From the NCBI RefSeq assembly GCF_014645815.1, contig NZ_BMML01000003.1, positions 1 through 64,000 on the forward strand: a DNA stretch of 64,000 nt. Reading direction: 5' to 3'. The DNA comes from Streptomyces fuscichromogenes. GTDB taxonomy: Bacteria; Actinomycetota; Actinomycetes; Streptomycetales; Streptomycetaceae. Position 1 is the stretch's first letter; every line of letters begins with the position of its first letter. Position numbers and translations under genes: made by a program. The notes beneath the pieces are model-generated. The model saw only the letters and a list, made by a program, of their open reading frames with translations, ran no database searches and had not been told where the DNA came from. This document shows, piece by piece, positions 44,985-53,131 of this stretch.

Positions 44985-45890
44985 ATGACCTACTCACTGA
45001 CCCCCCGCAACGAGGGAAACCTGCCCGCGCTGAGCGCACCGCCGCTGATCCGGCTCGACGCCTATGTGGCCGAGGACGGGTCGACGGTGGTCAACGGCCA
45101 TCTGCTGGAGATGGGCGGCACCCGGCCCCCCAACGAGGCGATCCTCGACGCGATCGCCATGTTCGCCCGCACCCTGCGGGCACCGGTGGCGGCCACCGTC
45201 ATCGACCGCACCGTGCTGCAGGTGGCACGCCTGCGGGTGTACCCCGACGGTTCGAGCCGGACCATCGCCGACGAGGAGGACCTGCCGCCCGGCCGCGAGC
45301 GTACCGCCGCGGAGGAGGAGGCGTTCCCTCCGCTGGCCCGTGTCGAACGCATCACCCAGCACGCGCAGCGCGGGGAACTGCACGCCGCGTCCGTCCTCGC
45401 CAGCGCGCTGCGGGAGCACCTGACGCTGCGCAGGGGCGCGGAGGACGAACTGGCCCTGGAGGCACGGGCGATCGAGGCGTACCTCGCGTATCTGCGCGGC
45501 GACTACATGCTCTCCACCGTCCTCGCGCTGACCGTGGCGCGGATCCGCTGCCGCACCGACCTGAGCCGGGCGGCGCCCGAGGTGGCCCGCGCCACCGCGG
45601 CGTGGCAGCGGCTGCTGGACGAGGGTCAGGTGGCCACCCGGGGGCAGGAGCTGCTGCACATGTGGGAGCACCTGTCCGCGGAGGGTTATCTGCGGGAGCC
45701 GGCCCACCAGGCGATGGCCCAGGCCGTGCGGACCCGGCTCGCGAGGGGCGACCGTTCGGTACCGGCCCCGGCCGCGGCACCGGCCCTGACGGTGGGCGAG
45801 GGGCCGGCCGCCCCCGAGGACGAGCCCCTCAGGCCCACCCGGCGCGGGCTGCGGCGCTTCACCCGGAGGCCGGGCCGGTCCGCCGAGTGA
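44985..45890 (+). CDS. hypothetical protein, partner of the NlpC/P60 gene
   Basis: 301 aa from an ATG four bases after the upstream stop. No signal peptide or membrane segment. Residues 1-90 look like a mixed alpha/beta domain (LSAPPLIRLDAYVAEDGSTVVNGHLLEMGGTRPPNEAILDAIAMFARTLRAPVAATVIDR), and residues 110-240 are helical (RITQHAQRGELHAASVLASALREHLTL, AIEAYLAYLRGDYMLSTVLALTVARIRCRT). The tail is Pro/Ala and Arg rich (RPTRRGLRRFTRRPGRSAE). I do not recognise the family. Tight coupling to a cell-wall hydrolase suggests a regulatory or assembly role, which is inference only. Confidence 0.7.
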   Translation: MTYSLTPRNEGNLPALSAPPLIRLDAYVAEDGSTVVNGHLLEMGGTRPPNEAILDAIAMFARTLRAPVAATVIDRTVLQVARLRVYPDGSSRTIADEEDLPPGRERTAAEEEAFPPLARVERITQHAQRGELHAASVLASALREHLTLRRGAEDELALEARAIEAYLAYLRGDYMLSTVLALTVARIRCRTDLSRAAPEVARATAAWQRLLDEGQVATRGQELLHMWEHLSAEGYLREPAHQAMAQAVRTRLARGDRSVPAPAAAPALTVGEGPAAPEDEPLRPTRRGLRRFTRRPGRSAE

Positions 45891-45920
45891 CGGTCCCGGG
45901 CGGCTCGTCGTCAGGGACGC

Positions 45921-46583
45921 TCAGTACGCGTGGTGCACCTGCCAGAACGCCCAGGCCTGGCAGGGGCTGCCGTAGGTGGTGTTCATGTAGTTGAGGCCCC
46001 ACTTGATCTGCGTGGCCGGGTTGGTCTGCCAGTCGGCGGCGACGGAGGCCATCTTGTTGCCGGGCAGGGCCTGGACGAGGCCGTAGGCGCCGGATTCGGG
46101 GTTGACCGCGAGGTAGTTCCAGGTGGACTCGTGGTCCACGATGTTGCTGAAGCACTGGAACTGGCCGCTGCCCACGATCTGCGCGGCCATGGCCTTGAGC
46201 TGCGCCACGGTGTAGGAGCTCCGCACGGGGAAGCTGGCGGCGGGATCGCCGGCCGCGGCCTTGGCGGCCGCGCGCTCCTGGGCGGCGTTCTTCTTGGCCT
46301 GCGCGGCCTTGGCCGCGGCCGCCCGCGCGCTCTGCTCGGCGTCCTTCCGGGCGCTCAGGTCCGCCTGTACGGCCATGGCGTCGGCCTGCTGCGTCAGCGA
46401 CGCGGTCTGCACCTGCGCCTGCTGCCCCGCGGGCAGGTCCGCGAGCAGGGTGGCGTCGGTCGCCGCCGCCTCCGCGTCGTTGTTCTGCGCGCTGCTGCCC
46501 GAGGCGACACCGACGACACTTCCGACAGCGGTGACCGCGGTGGCCGACACCACCGCGATTCCCCGGACCGATATGCGGCTCAC
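45921..46583 (-). CDS. secreted transglycosylase SLT-domain protein
   Basis: 220 aa from a GTG after GAGGAAGAG. Signal region: RISVRGIAVVSATAVTAVGSVVGVASG. Then a helical Ala/Gln-rich coiled segment (residues about 45-125, QVQTASLTQQADAMAVQADLSARKDAEQSARAAAAKAAQAKKN) and a C-terminal lysozyme-like domain: FQCFSNIVDHESTWNYLAVNPESGAYGLVQALPGNKMASVAADWQTNPATQIKWGLNYMNTTYGSPCQAWAFW, with E152 as the likely catalytic acid. This form resembles actinobacterial aggregation-promoting-factor/Rpf-like proteins. It cleaves glycan strands of peptidoglycan outside the membrane. Tail-to-tail with the preceding plus-strand gene. Confidence 0.85.
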   Translation of the reverse strand: MSRISVRGIAVVSATAVTAVGSVVGVASGSSAQNNDAEAAATDATLLADLPAGQQAQVQTASLTQQADAMAVQADLSARKDAEQSARAAAAKAAQAKKNAAQERAAAKAAAGDPAASFPVRSSYTVAQLKAMAAQIVGSGQFQCFSNIVDHESTWNYLAVNPESGAYGLVQALPGNKMASVAADWQTNPATQIKWGLNYMNTTYGSPCQAWAFWQVHHAY

Positions 46584-46896
46584 GCGCTTCTCTTCCTCTT
46601 CGCCCGGGCCACCTGTGCGGCGGTCGACGGAAGTGTCTCGCCCGATGGGCCGGGCGATTGGAACACTCTTGCGTCCCGGCCCGCCCGACGCAATGCCGTG
46701 GGGAGTGCGGATCCTCACACCCCTCGCCACACCGGTGCCTCCACGCCACACCCGTCCGAACGCGCGTGCAGGTCAACGGAGTTGTGGCAGGACGCCTGGA
46801 CATCACCGGTTCGGCCGGGGCGGGTACGAGCCGGGTGTGAATGAACGAACCGATGAACTGTTGACTTTTGGCTTGGTGAGCCAGAGGATTCCCGGA
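46584..46896. other. intergenic region, divergent promoters
   Basis: 313 bases between the SLT protein gene (-) and the NagZ-like gene (+). A TTGACT at 46861 could be a -35 box. No DasR-type dre site (ACTGGTCTAGACCACT-like), often seen near GlcNAc genes in Streptomyces, was found. Confidence 0.4.
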
Positions 46897-48393
46897 GTGA
46901 CCCACCATGCGTACGGCCCCGGTGGCCTGTCCGAGACCCTGGACGAGGCCGCACACCGCTGTCTGGTCGCGGGATTCGACGGTACGACGGCCGTACCCGA
47001 CCCCCTGAAACGGCTCGTCGACCGCGGCCTGGGCGGCGTCATCCTCTTCACCCGCAATATCCGCGACGCCGACCAGGTCCGTGAACTCACCACCACTCTC
47101 CGGGAGTTGCGGCCGGATCTGCTGGTGGCCATCGACAACGAGGGCGGCGGCATCGGCCACCTGACCGGTGCCGGCGCCCCCGAGGTGCCAGGCTCCCTGG
47201 CCCTGGGCGCCGTGGACGACCCCGCCCTCACGGCCGCCTGCGCCGACGCCCTCGCCGGGCACCTGGCCACACTCGGCATCACCGTCTCCTACGCACCGGT
47301 CGCCGACCTCCAGCACCGCCCCGAGAACCCGATCGTGCGCACCCGTGCCTTCGGCGCCGACCCCGACCTGGTCTCCCGGCACCTGCGTGCCTGGATCGCC
47401 GCCACCGAGGCGCGCTCCGTCGCCTCCTGCGCCAAGCACTTCCCCGGCCACGGCGGCACGGTCACCGACAGCCACCACGAGACCGCCGCCGACCCGCGAC
47501 CCTGCGACGAACTGGACCTCGCCCCGTTCCGGGCCGCGATCGACGCCGGCGTACCGATGCTCATGAGCGCCCATGTCGTCTTCCCGGCCCTCGACCCCGA
47601 CCGTCCCGCCACCCTCAGCCCCCGCATCCTCGGCGACCTGCTCCGCGGCGAACTCGGCTTCGACGGCGTGCTGGTGAGCGACGCGCTGGAGATGAAGGCC
47701 ATCGCCGACCGCTACGGCGAGGCCGCCGCGGCCCGGCTCGCGCTCGCCGCCGGAGCCGACCAGGTCATCGTCGCCGTACCGCACCTGGAGACCACCCTCG
47801 CCTGCCGCGACGCCGTCCTCGACGGACTGCGCTCCGGAGAGCTGGCACCCGAGCGGGTCGAGGAGGCGGCGACCCGGGTACGACGGCTCGCGCGCCGGTA
47901 CGCCACCCCGCCCGTACCCGCGGAGGTGGTCCCCTGGGACCAGGGCGCCGGGGCGGAGGCCGCGCGGCGGGCCGTGCGGAGCCGTGGCGCGCTGCCCCCG
48001 CCGGTGCCGGGCGCGTACCTCGTCGACCTGTTCCCGCCGCCGCATCCCGCCCTGAACTGGGGCGGCGAGGACCTGCTCACCGAAGTGCGGGCCCTGGACC
48101 CGGCGGCCACCGGGACGGCGCTGACCGGCGAGCCCGGCGAGGCCGTCGTGGCCGAGCTGCTGCGGGCGGCGCGGGGGCGGCCGCTCGTGGTCGCCGTCTG
48201 TGACGCCGGACTGTATCCCTGGCAGCGGCGGCTGCGCGAGACCCTGCTGGCCGCCCGCCCGGACGCGCTGCTCGTTACGACCGGGCTCCCGGAGGGCGAG
48301 GCGCTCTGCGCGTACGGGCGGGGGCAGGTCAACCTCCGTGCGGTGGCGGAGGTGTTGACGGGGAACCGGCCGACGGCCGGATCAGCTCCCTGA
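46897..48393 (+). CDS. GH3 beta-N-acetylhexosaminidase, NagZ-like
   Basis: 498 aa from a GTG at 46897 with AGAGGA nine bases upstream; a GTG at 46837 would add 20 residues. The GH3 barrel has GLGGVILFTRNIRDADQVRELTTTLR, LLVAIDNEGGGIGHLTG and the NagZ fingerprint K180-HFPGHGGT...DSHHE, which carries the His/Asp general acid on a flexible loop, and nucleophile D262 in GVLVSDALEMKAI. A second alpha/beta domain follows from about residue 335. No signal peptide, so it acts on internalised GlcNAc-containing sugars or recycled muropeptides. Its 3' end overlaps the convergent GH5-like gene by 65 bases. Confidence 0.88.
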   Translation: MTHHAYGPGGLSETLDEAAHRCLVAGFDGTTAVPDPLKRLVDRGLGGVILFTRNIRDADQVRELTTTLRELRPDLLVAIDNEGGGIGHLTGAGAPEVPGSLALGAVDDPALTAACADALAGHLATLGITVSYAPVADLQHRPENPIVRTRAFGADPDLVSRHLRAWIAATEARSVASCAKHFPGHGGTVTDSHHETAADPRPCDELDLAPFRAAIDAGVPMLMSAHVVFPALDPDRPATLSPRILGDLLRGELGFDGVLVSDALEMKAIADRYGEAAAARLALAAGADQVIVAVPHLETTLACRDAVLDGLRSGELAPERVEEAATRVRRLARRYATPPVPAEVVPWDQGAGAEAARRAVRSRGALPPPVPGAYLVDLFPPPHPALNWGGEDLLTEVRALDPAATGTALTGEPGEAVVAELLRAARGRPLVVAVCDAGLYPWQRRLRETLLAARPDALLVTTGLPEGEALCAYGRGQVNLRAVAEVLTGNRPTAGSAP

Positions 48394-49603
48394 TACCCCG
48401 GGCCGCGAGATGGCCCTCGTCCCCGGCCCGCTCCGCCAGGACGATCGCCGGCCTGACGCCTGTCGCGCGCAGGCTCGTCCATGCCTCGAAGAAGGCGCCG
48501 CCCGGACCGGAGACCGCGCGGGTGGCGGGGGTGCAGTCCAGGACCAGCGCGGTCTCCCGGACCGGCACCGTACGCCGGCCGCGCAGCTGCGCCACGGTCT
48601 CCGCGAGCGCATGGGCGATCGGCTTGGGCCGGCCCGCGGAGTCGAACAGGCCCAGTGTGTATTCGAGTTCGGGGAAATCGGCGAGGGCCCGGTCCACGTC
48701 GTGGGAGCACCACCAGGTGACACCCCACAACTGTGCGCAGTCCGCCGCGTTCAGCAGGGTCGCACGGGCGAAGTCCGGGGCGTCGGCGGCCGGGACGTGC
48801 GGTTCGGGCGCACCGGTCTCCTGGACCCAGACCGGGCGGGCGGGGCCGACGGCATAGGCCTCGGCGAGCTCGGTGCCGTACTCGGCGAGGTGCCGCACCT
48901 GGGGGGAGCGGGGGCCGTAGCGGCGGGCGCAGTCACCGGAGAACACCCAGGGGTGCACGGTCGTCAGGTCGCCCTTGCGGGCCGAGGCCTCCGGGGTGAA
49001 CGGGTGGTCGTCGCCGTACCAGGCCGCGTCGTACGCGGAGTGGGTGACCAGTCCGACGCCGTCGCCGAGCCCCTCCCGTGCCGCCGCCAGCAGGGTGTCC
49101 AGGTAGTGGTCCACCTCGGCGACCGTCACCGGGTTGTGCTCGACCAGGTTGTTGAGCTCGTTGCCGAGCTGGAGGCCGATGAGGTTGGACCGGCCGGTCA
49201 GGGCGCGGCCGAGGGTGCGCAGCAGGGTGGCCTGGGCCGCGACGGCCTCGGGATCGGTGAACACGTTGCGGTGGTGCCAGCTGCGCGTCCACTCCGGGTA
49301 GAAGTCGAAGCTCGACAGATGGCCCTGGATGCCGTCCACGAGGACGTCAAGGCCGAACTCGGCCGCCAGATCCACCAGTTGCACCAACTGCTGCACGGCG
49401 GCGGGGCGGATCAGATGGCGGTTGGGCTGGAGCAGCGGCCACAGGTGGAAGACACGGACGTGGTCGAGGCCCAGTCCGGCGATCTGGGCCAGGTCCGCGC
49501 GGATGTGGTCCGGATCGACGTCGTGCCATGCGTGGAACCAGCCGCGACGTGGGGTGTAGTTGACGCCGAAGCGGAGTTCGGGGACGGGCGGGGGCGTGCT
49601 GAT
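48329..49603 (-). CDS. GH5-like (GH5_18-type) glycosidase with a non-canonical ATC start
   Basis: 424 aa if translation starts at the ATC at 49603, directly behind a perfect Shine-Dalgarno (GAGGAGG). The frame is conserved from there (LRFGVNYTPRRGWFHAWHDVDPDHIRADLAQIAGLGLDHVRVFHLWPLLQPN), and no ATG, GTG or TTG occurs between the upstream in-frame TGA and the GTG at 49396, 70 codons too late. Clan GH-A barrel: acid/base E149 in GLQLGNELNN, nucleophile E262 in VWVQETGAPEP. The opening resembles GH5 subfamily 18 beta-mannosidases acting on Man-beta-1,4-GlcNAc of N-glycan cores; subfamily is from memory. Cytosolic. Divergent from the sugar kinase, sharing the operator region. Confidence 0.75.
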   Translation of the reverse strand: MSTPPPVPELRFGVNYTPRRGWFHAWHDVDPDHIRADLAQIAGLGLDHVRVFHLWPLLQPNRHLIRPAAVQQLVQLVDLAAEFGLDVLVDGIQGHLSSFDFYPEWTRSWHHRNVFTDPEAVAAQATLLRTLGRALTGRSNLIGLQLGNELNNLVEHNPVTVAEVDHYLDTLLAAAREGLGDGVGLVTHSAYDAAWYGDDHPFTPEASARKGDLTTVHPWVFSGDCARRYGPRSPQVRHLAEYGTELAEAYAVGPARPVWVQETGAPEPHVPAADAPDFARATLLNAADCAQLWGVTWWCSHDVDRALADFPELEYTLGLFDSAGRPKPIAHALAETVAQLRGRRTVPVRETALVLDCTPATRAVSGPGGAFFEAWTSLRATGVRPAIVLAERAGDEGHLAARGIRELIRPSAGSPSTPPPPHGG

Positions 49604-49676
49604 GGCGTCCTCCTCGGGGCCTCGGACACTCCTCGGTCCTTGCCTGTTGCGAATGTATCAACCACCATGGACGACA

Positions 49677-50936
49677 ATGAATAGTGATTTGAACCCGAGA
49701 TCGAGATGGGTCGTCGGGATCGACGCCGGCGGCACCCGGACCCGCGCCGTCCTCGCGGACGCGGACGCGGACGCCGGTGACGGACGTGTGCTCGGGGAGG
49801 GCGTGGCCGGGCCGGGCAACGCGCTGACCGTGTCGGCACCGGAACTCACCGACCACCTGGCCGAGGCCGTCGCGTCGGCCGTGCCGGAGGCGGGTCGCGC
49901 GCGGGTCGCCGCAGTGGTCGGCGGCTTCGCGGGGGCCGCCCGCGCTCCCGAGGAGGAGCCGGGGCGGGCGCGGGCGCGGGCCGCTCTGACCGCAGCGCTG
50001 AACCGGCTGGGCATCGGCACCGCGGCGGTCGAGGTCTACAGCGACATCGAGGCGGCCTTCGCCGGGGCACCCGGACAGCCGGCCGACGGACTCGCCCTGG
50101 TGGCCGGCACCGGTGCGGTCGCCGCCCGGATCGAGGGGCGCGTCCTGGTCGCCACCTCCGGCGGGGACGGCTGGCTGCTCGGCGACGACGGCGGCGGGTT
50201 CTGGATCGGGCGCGAGGCGGCCCGCGCGGCCCTGCGGGCGGCGGACGGGCGGGGCGAACCGACGGCACTGACGGCGATGGTCGGACAGGCCCTGGGGATT
50301 CCGGACCGCGTACTGCCCCTGGGCGGCAGCGGGCCCGGGCCGCCCTCGGCCGACGGCGGCCCGGCGGTATGCGCGGTCGACGGGGGACCGTCGCCACGCC
50401 CGGCCGACGGCGGACCATCGGTACGCCCGGCTGCCGATGGGCCGTCGGCACGGCTGACCCATGGCGAGCGGCAGGCGCGGCCGGCCCATGGCGAGCGGTC
50501 AGTGCGGCCGGCTCACGGTGGGCGGTCGGTGCCGTCGGCTCACGGCGGGCCGCCCGTGCCCCCGGCCGACGACCGCGTATGGGCGCCCGCGCTGCGGGCC
50601 GCCTACCGGGCGTACCTGCTGCCGGCCGTGATGGACCGCCCGCCCGTGCGGCTGGCCGATCTCGCGCCCCTGGTGCCACGTGCGGCGGCCCGGAAGGACG
50701 CGGTCGCCGCGGCAGTTCTCCGGGACGCGGCCGCCCATCTGGCCGCGACCGTGGCCGCGTTGGGGCCGCGTCCGGGTGAGGCCCTGGTCGTCACGGGCGG
50801 ACTGCTCGCCCCGGAGGGCCCGTTGCTCACCCCGCTCGCCGAACGACTCTTTGACCTCGACCTCACGATCACCCCGGTGCCGGACGGCCGCACGGGCGCC
50901 GTGGCGCTCGCCCGGCTCCTCGTCGCCGGCCGCTGA
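49677..50936 (+). CDS. BadF/BadG/BcrA-type N-acetylhexosamine kinase with a low-complexity insertion
   Basis: 419 aa from an ATG without a good Shine-Dalgarno; a five-codon frame (ATG at 49667) overlaps it. ASKHA ATPase motifs: WVVGIDAGGTRTRAVL (phosphate 1), YSDIEAAFAG, LVAGTGAVAARIEG (phosphate 2), GDGWLLGDDGGGFWIGREAARAALR and VVTGGLL (adenosine). This is the GlcNAc-kinase-like branch, phosphorylating an imported amino sugar. Residues about 217-299 are a Gly/Pro/Arg-rich repeat region (ADGGPSVRPAADGPSARL-like units) absent from normal 320-residue relatives. It is probably the first gene of an operon with the downstream GH3. Confidence 0.85.
   Translation: MNSDLNPRSRWVVGIDAGGTRTRAVLADADADAGDGRVLGEGVAGPGNALTVSAPELTDHLAEAVASAVPEAGRARVAAVVGGFAGAARAPEEEPGRARARAALTAALNRLGIGTAAVEVYSDIEAAFAGAPGQPADGLALVAGTGAVAARIEGRVLVATSGGDGWLLGDDGGGFWIGREAARAALRAADGRGEPTALTAMVGQALGIPDRVLPLGGSGPGPPSADGGPAVCAVDGGPSPRPADGGPSVRPAADGPSARLTHGERQARPAHGERSVRPAHGGRSVPSAHGGPPVPPADDRVWAPALRAAYRAYLLPAVMDRPPVRLADLAPLVPRAAARKDAVAAAVLRDAAAHLAATVAALGPRPGEALVVTGGLLAPEGPLLTPLAERLFDLDLTITPVPDGRTGAVALARLLVAGR
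49683..49697 (-). promoter_or_regulatory. RpiR-regulon operator candidate, kinase/GH5 divergent promoter
   Basis: On the minus strand the site reads GGGTTCAAATCACTA, close to TGGTTCAAATCACCA at 56379-56393. A further TGGTTGAT half-site (reverse complement of ATCAACCA, 49657-49664) lies 20 bases away. It covers the first codons of the kinase gene, so binding would block both divergent transcripts. Confidence 0.5.
50326..50575 (+). repeat. degenerate in-frame repeats inside the sugar kinase gene
   Basis: About ten imperfect copies of a roughly 24-base unit (GCCGACGGCGGACCATCGGT, later GCCCATGGCGAGCGGTCAGT) encode Gly/Pro/Arg/His-rich repeats within the kinase. The length is a multiple of three overall, so the frame is kept. 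Confidence 0.65.
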
Positions 50937-50950
50937 CCTGCGGAGGCCCC

Positions 50951-53131
50951 GTGACCACTCCCACCTATCGCATCCCGACCGCCCCCCTCGACGACCGGGT
51001 CGCCGACCTCCTCTCCCGGATGACCCTGCGCGAGAAGGCCGGCCAGCTCAACCAGCGGATGTACGGCTGGCACGCCTACCGCCGCACCCCCGACGGCAGC
51101 TTCGAACTCACCGACGCGCTGCGCGCCGAGACCCACCGCTGTGCCGGACTCGGCGCCCTCTACGGCCTGATGCGCGCCGACGCCTGGTCCGGCGTCGGCC
51201 ACGGCACCGGACCGGGTGCCGACGACAGCGCCGAACTCGCCGACCTGGTCCAGCGGCACGTCCTGGACAGCAGCCGCCTGGGCATCCCCGCCCTGTTCGT
51301 CGAGGAGGTCCCGCACGGACACATGGCCCTCGACGGCACGGTCCTGCCGGTCAACCTCGCCGTCGGTGCCACCTGGGACCCCGGCCTGTTCGAGCGGGCC
51401 GCCGCCCACGCCGCCGCCGAACTCCGCGCCCGCGGCGGCCATCTGGCCCTCGTCTCGGCCCTGGACATCGCCCGCGACCCGCGCTGGGGCCGCACCGAGG
51501 AGTGCTTCGCCGAGGATCCGTACCTCGCCGCACGCCTCACGGAGGCCCTCGTCCACGGCATGCAGGGCGACCGCGGCGAGTTCTTCGCCGCCGACAGGGC
51601 GCCCGTGGTCCTCAAGCACTTCGCCGGACAGGGCGCCACCGTCGGCGGCCGCAACTCCGCCGAGTCCGAACTCGGTCTCCGTGAACTGCACGAGATCCAC
51701 CTGCCCGCCGCACGTGCCGGTGTCCGCGCCGGGGCCGCCGCCGTCATGGCCGCGTACAACGAGGTCGACGGGATGCCCTGCGCGGGCAACCGCGCGCTGC
51801 TCACCGGGATCCTGCGGGAGAGCTGGGGCTTCGACGGGCTGGTGATGGCCGACGGCCTCGCGGTGGACCGGCTGGCCCGGATCACCGGCGACACGCTTTC
51901 GGCGGGTGCCCTCGCCCTCAACTCCGGTGTGGACCTGAGCCTCTGGGACGAGGGGTTCACGCGGTTGGCGGAGGCGGTGGGGCGGGGACTGGTCGGGGAG
52001 TCCGTTCTCGACGCCGCCGTCGCCCGGGTGCTCCGGCTGAAGTTCCGCCTCGGCCTCTTCGAGCGGCCGTACACCCGCCGGACACCGCTGCCGGACGGCG
52101 GCCGGGACCTGAGTACCGCACTGGCCCGCCGCTGTGTCACCCTCCTCCACAACGACGCGGGGGTCCTGCCCGTGGGACCCGAGGTCCGCCGGATCGCCGT
52201 CCTCGGTGCCCATGCCTCGACCACCGCGCACCAACTCGGCGACTACACCGCGCCGCAGCACCCGGGCACCGGAAGCACCGTCCTGGACGCGCTGCGCCGG
52301 CTCGCCCCGCCCGGCGTCGAGATCCACCAGGGGGAGGGCCCGGCCGACCTCGCCGTCCTGGTGCTCGGCGGCAGCAGCGCCCGCACCCCCGGCACCGAGT
52401 TCGACGCCAACGGGGCGGCCCGCACCGCCGCCCCGCAGACGACCTGCGGGGAGGGCGTCGACCTCGCCGGACTGCGGCTCCCGGCAGACCAGCGGGCCCT
52501 GTTCGAGACGGTCACCGCGGCCGGCACGCCCACCGTGGTCGTCCTGGTCCAGGGCCGCCCGCACGCCGTCCCCGAGCCGGCCGGCCGGGCCGGGGCACTG
52601 CTCACCGCCTGGTACCCGGGTCCCTGGGGCGGCGACGCGATCGCCGAGGTCCTGCTCGGCCGCACCGAGCCCGCCGGCCGGCTCCCCGTCTCCGTCCCCC
52701 GGTCGGCGGCCCAACTCCCCGTCTACTACAACCACAAGGACACCGAGTACGGCGGTTACGCCGACGAGAGCGCCGAGCCGCTCTACTCCTTCGGCCATGG
52801 CCTGTCGTACACGTGCTTCGGCTACGGCGAGCCGCGTCTGTCGGGGCGCACCGTCGAGATCGACGTCACCAACACCGGTGCGCGGCACGGGCGTACGGTC
52901 GTCCAGCTGTACATCCGCAGGCTGCGTCCCGCCAGCTGGCCGCGCACCCTCGAACTCCGCGCGTTCGAGGGGGTCGAGCTCGCCCCGGGGGAGCGCCGTA
53001 CGGTCGTCCTGCGCCCGGCGGTCGACGAAGCCGTCGAGATCAGGGTCGGCGGCTCCGCGCGCGAGGCGCTCGCCGCGACCCCGCTCGTCGTGGATCAGAG
53101 CTTCACGGCACCGGCCGAGACGCCCTTGTAG
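50951..53131 (+). CDS. GH3 beta-glucosidase-type enzyme
   Basis: 726 aa from a GTG after CGGAGG. The full GH3 architecture is present. Barrel domain: RVADLLSRMTLREKAGQLNQR, PALFVEEVPHGHMAL, SALDIARDPRWGRTEECFAEDPYL, VLKHFAGQG, and nucleophile D301 in GLVMADGLAV, where the usual S-D-W is A-D-G. Second domain: CVTLLHNDAGVLPV, LLTAWYPGPWGGDAIAEVLLGRTEPAGRLPVS, YSFGHGLSYT. The C-terminal fibronectin-III-like domain reads VEIDVTNTGARHGRTVVQLYIR. No signal peptide, so it is cytosolic. It cleaves beta-linked terminal sugars of imported oligosaccharides and is probably co-transcribed with the kinase. Its last 37 bases overlap the convergent permease gene. Confidence 0.9.
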   Translation: MTTPTYRIPTAPLDDRVADLLSRMTLREKAGQLNQRMYGWHAYRRTPDGSFELTDALRAETHRCAGLGALYGLMRADAWSGVGHGTGPGADDSAELADLVQRHVLDSSRLGIPALFVEEVPHGHMALDGTVLPVNLAVGATWDPGLFERAAAHAAAELRARGGHLALVSALDIARDPRWGRTEECFAEDPYLAARLTEALVHGMQGDRGEFFAADRAPVVLKHFAGQGATVGGRNSAESELGLRELHEIHLPAARAGVRAGAAAVMAAYNEVDGMPCAGNRALLTGILRESWGFDGLVMADGLAVDRLARITGDTLSAGALALNSGVDLSLWDEGFTRLAEAVGRGLVGESVLDAAVARVLRLKFRLGLFERPYTRRTPLPDGGRDLSTALARRCVTLLHNDAGVLPVGPEVRRIAVLGAHASTTAHQLGDYTAPQHPGTGSTVLDALRRLAPPGVEIHQGEGPADLAVLVLGGSSARTPGTEFDANGAARTAAPQTTCGEGVDLAGLRLPADQRALFETVTAAGTPTVVVLVQGRPHAVPEPAGRAGALLTAWYPGPWGGDAIAEVLLGRTEPAGRLPVSVPRSAAQLPVYYNHKDTEYGGYADESAEPLYSFGHGLSYTCFGYGEPRLSGRTVEIDVTNTGARHGRTVVQLYIRRLRPASWPRTLELRAFEGVELAPGERRTVVLRPAVDEAVEIRVGGSAREALAATPLVVDQSFTAPAETPL

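Noticed and set aside
46584..46896. DasR dre site before the NagZ-like gene
   Set aside because: No sequence near ACTGGTCTAGACCACT was found; the RpiR-type motif is also absent here, so this gene may not belong to the shared regulon.
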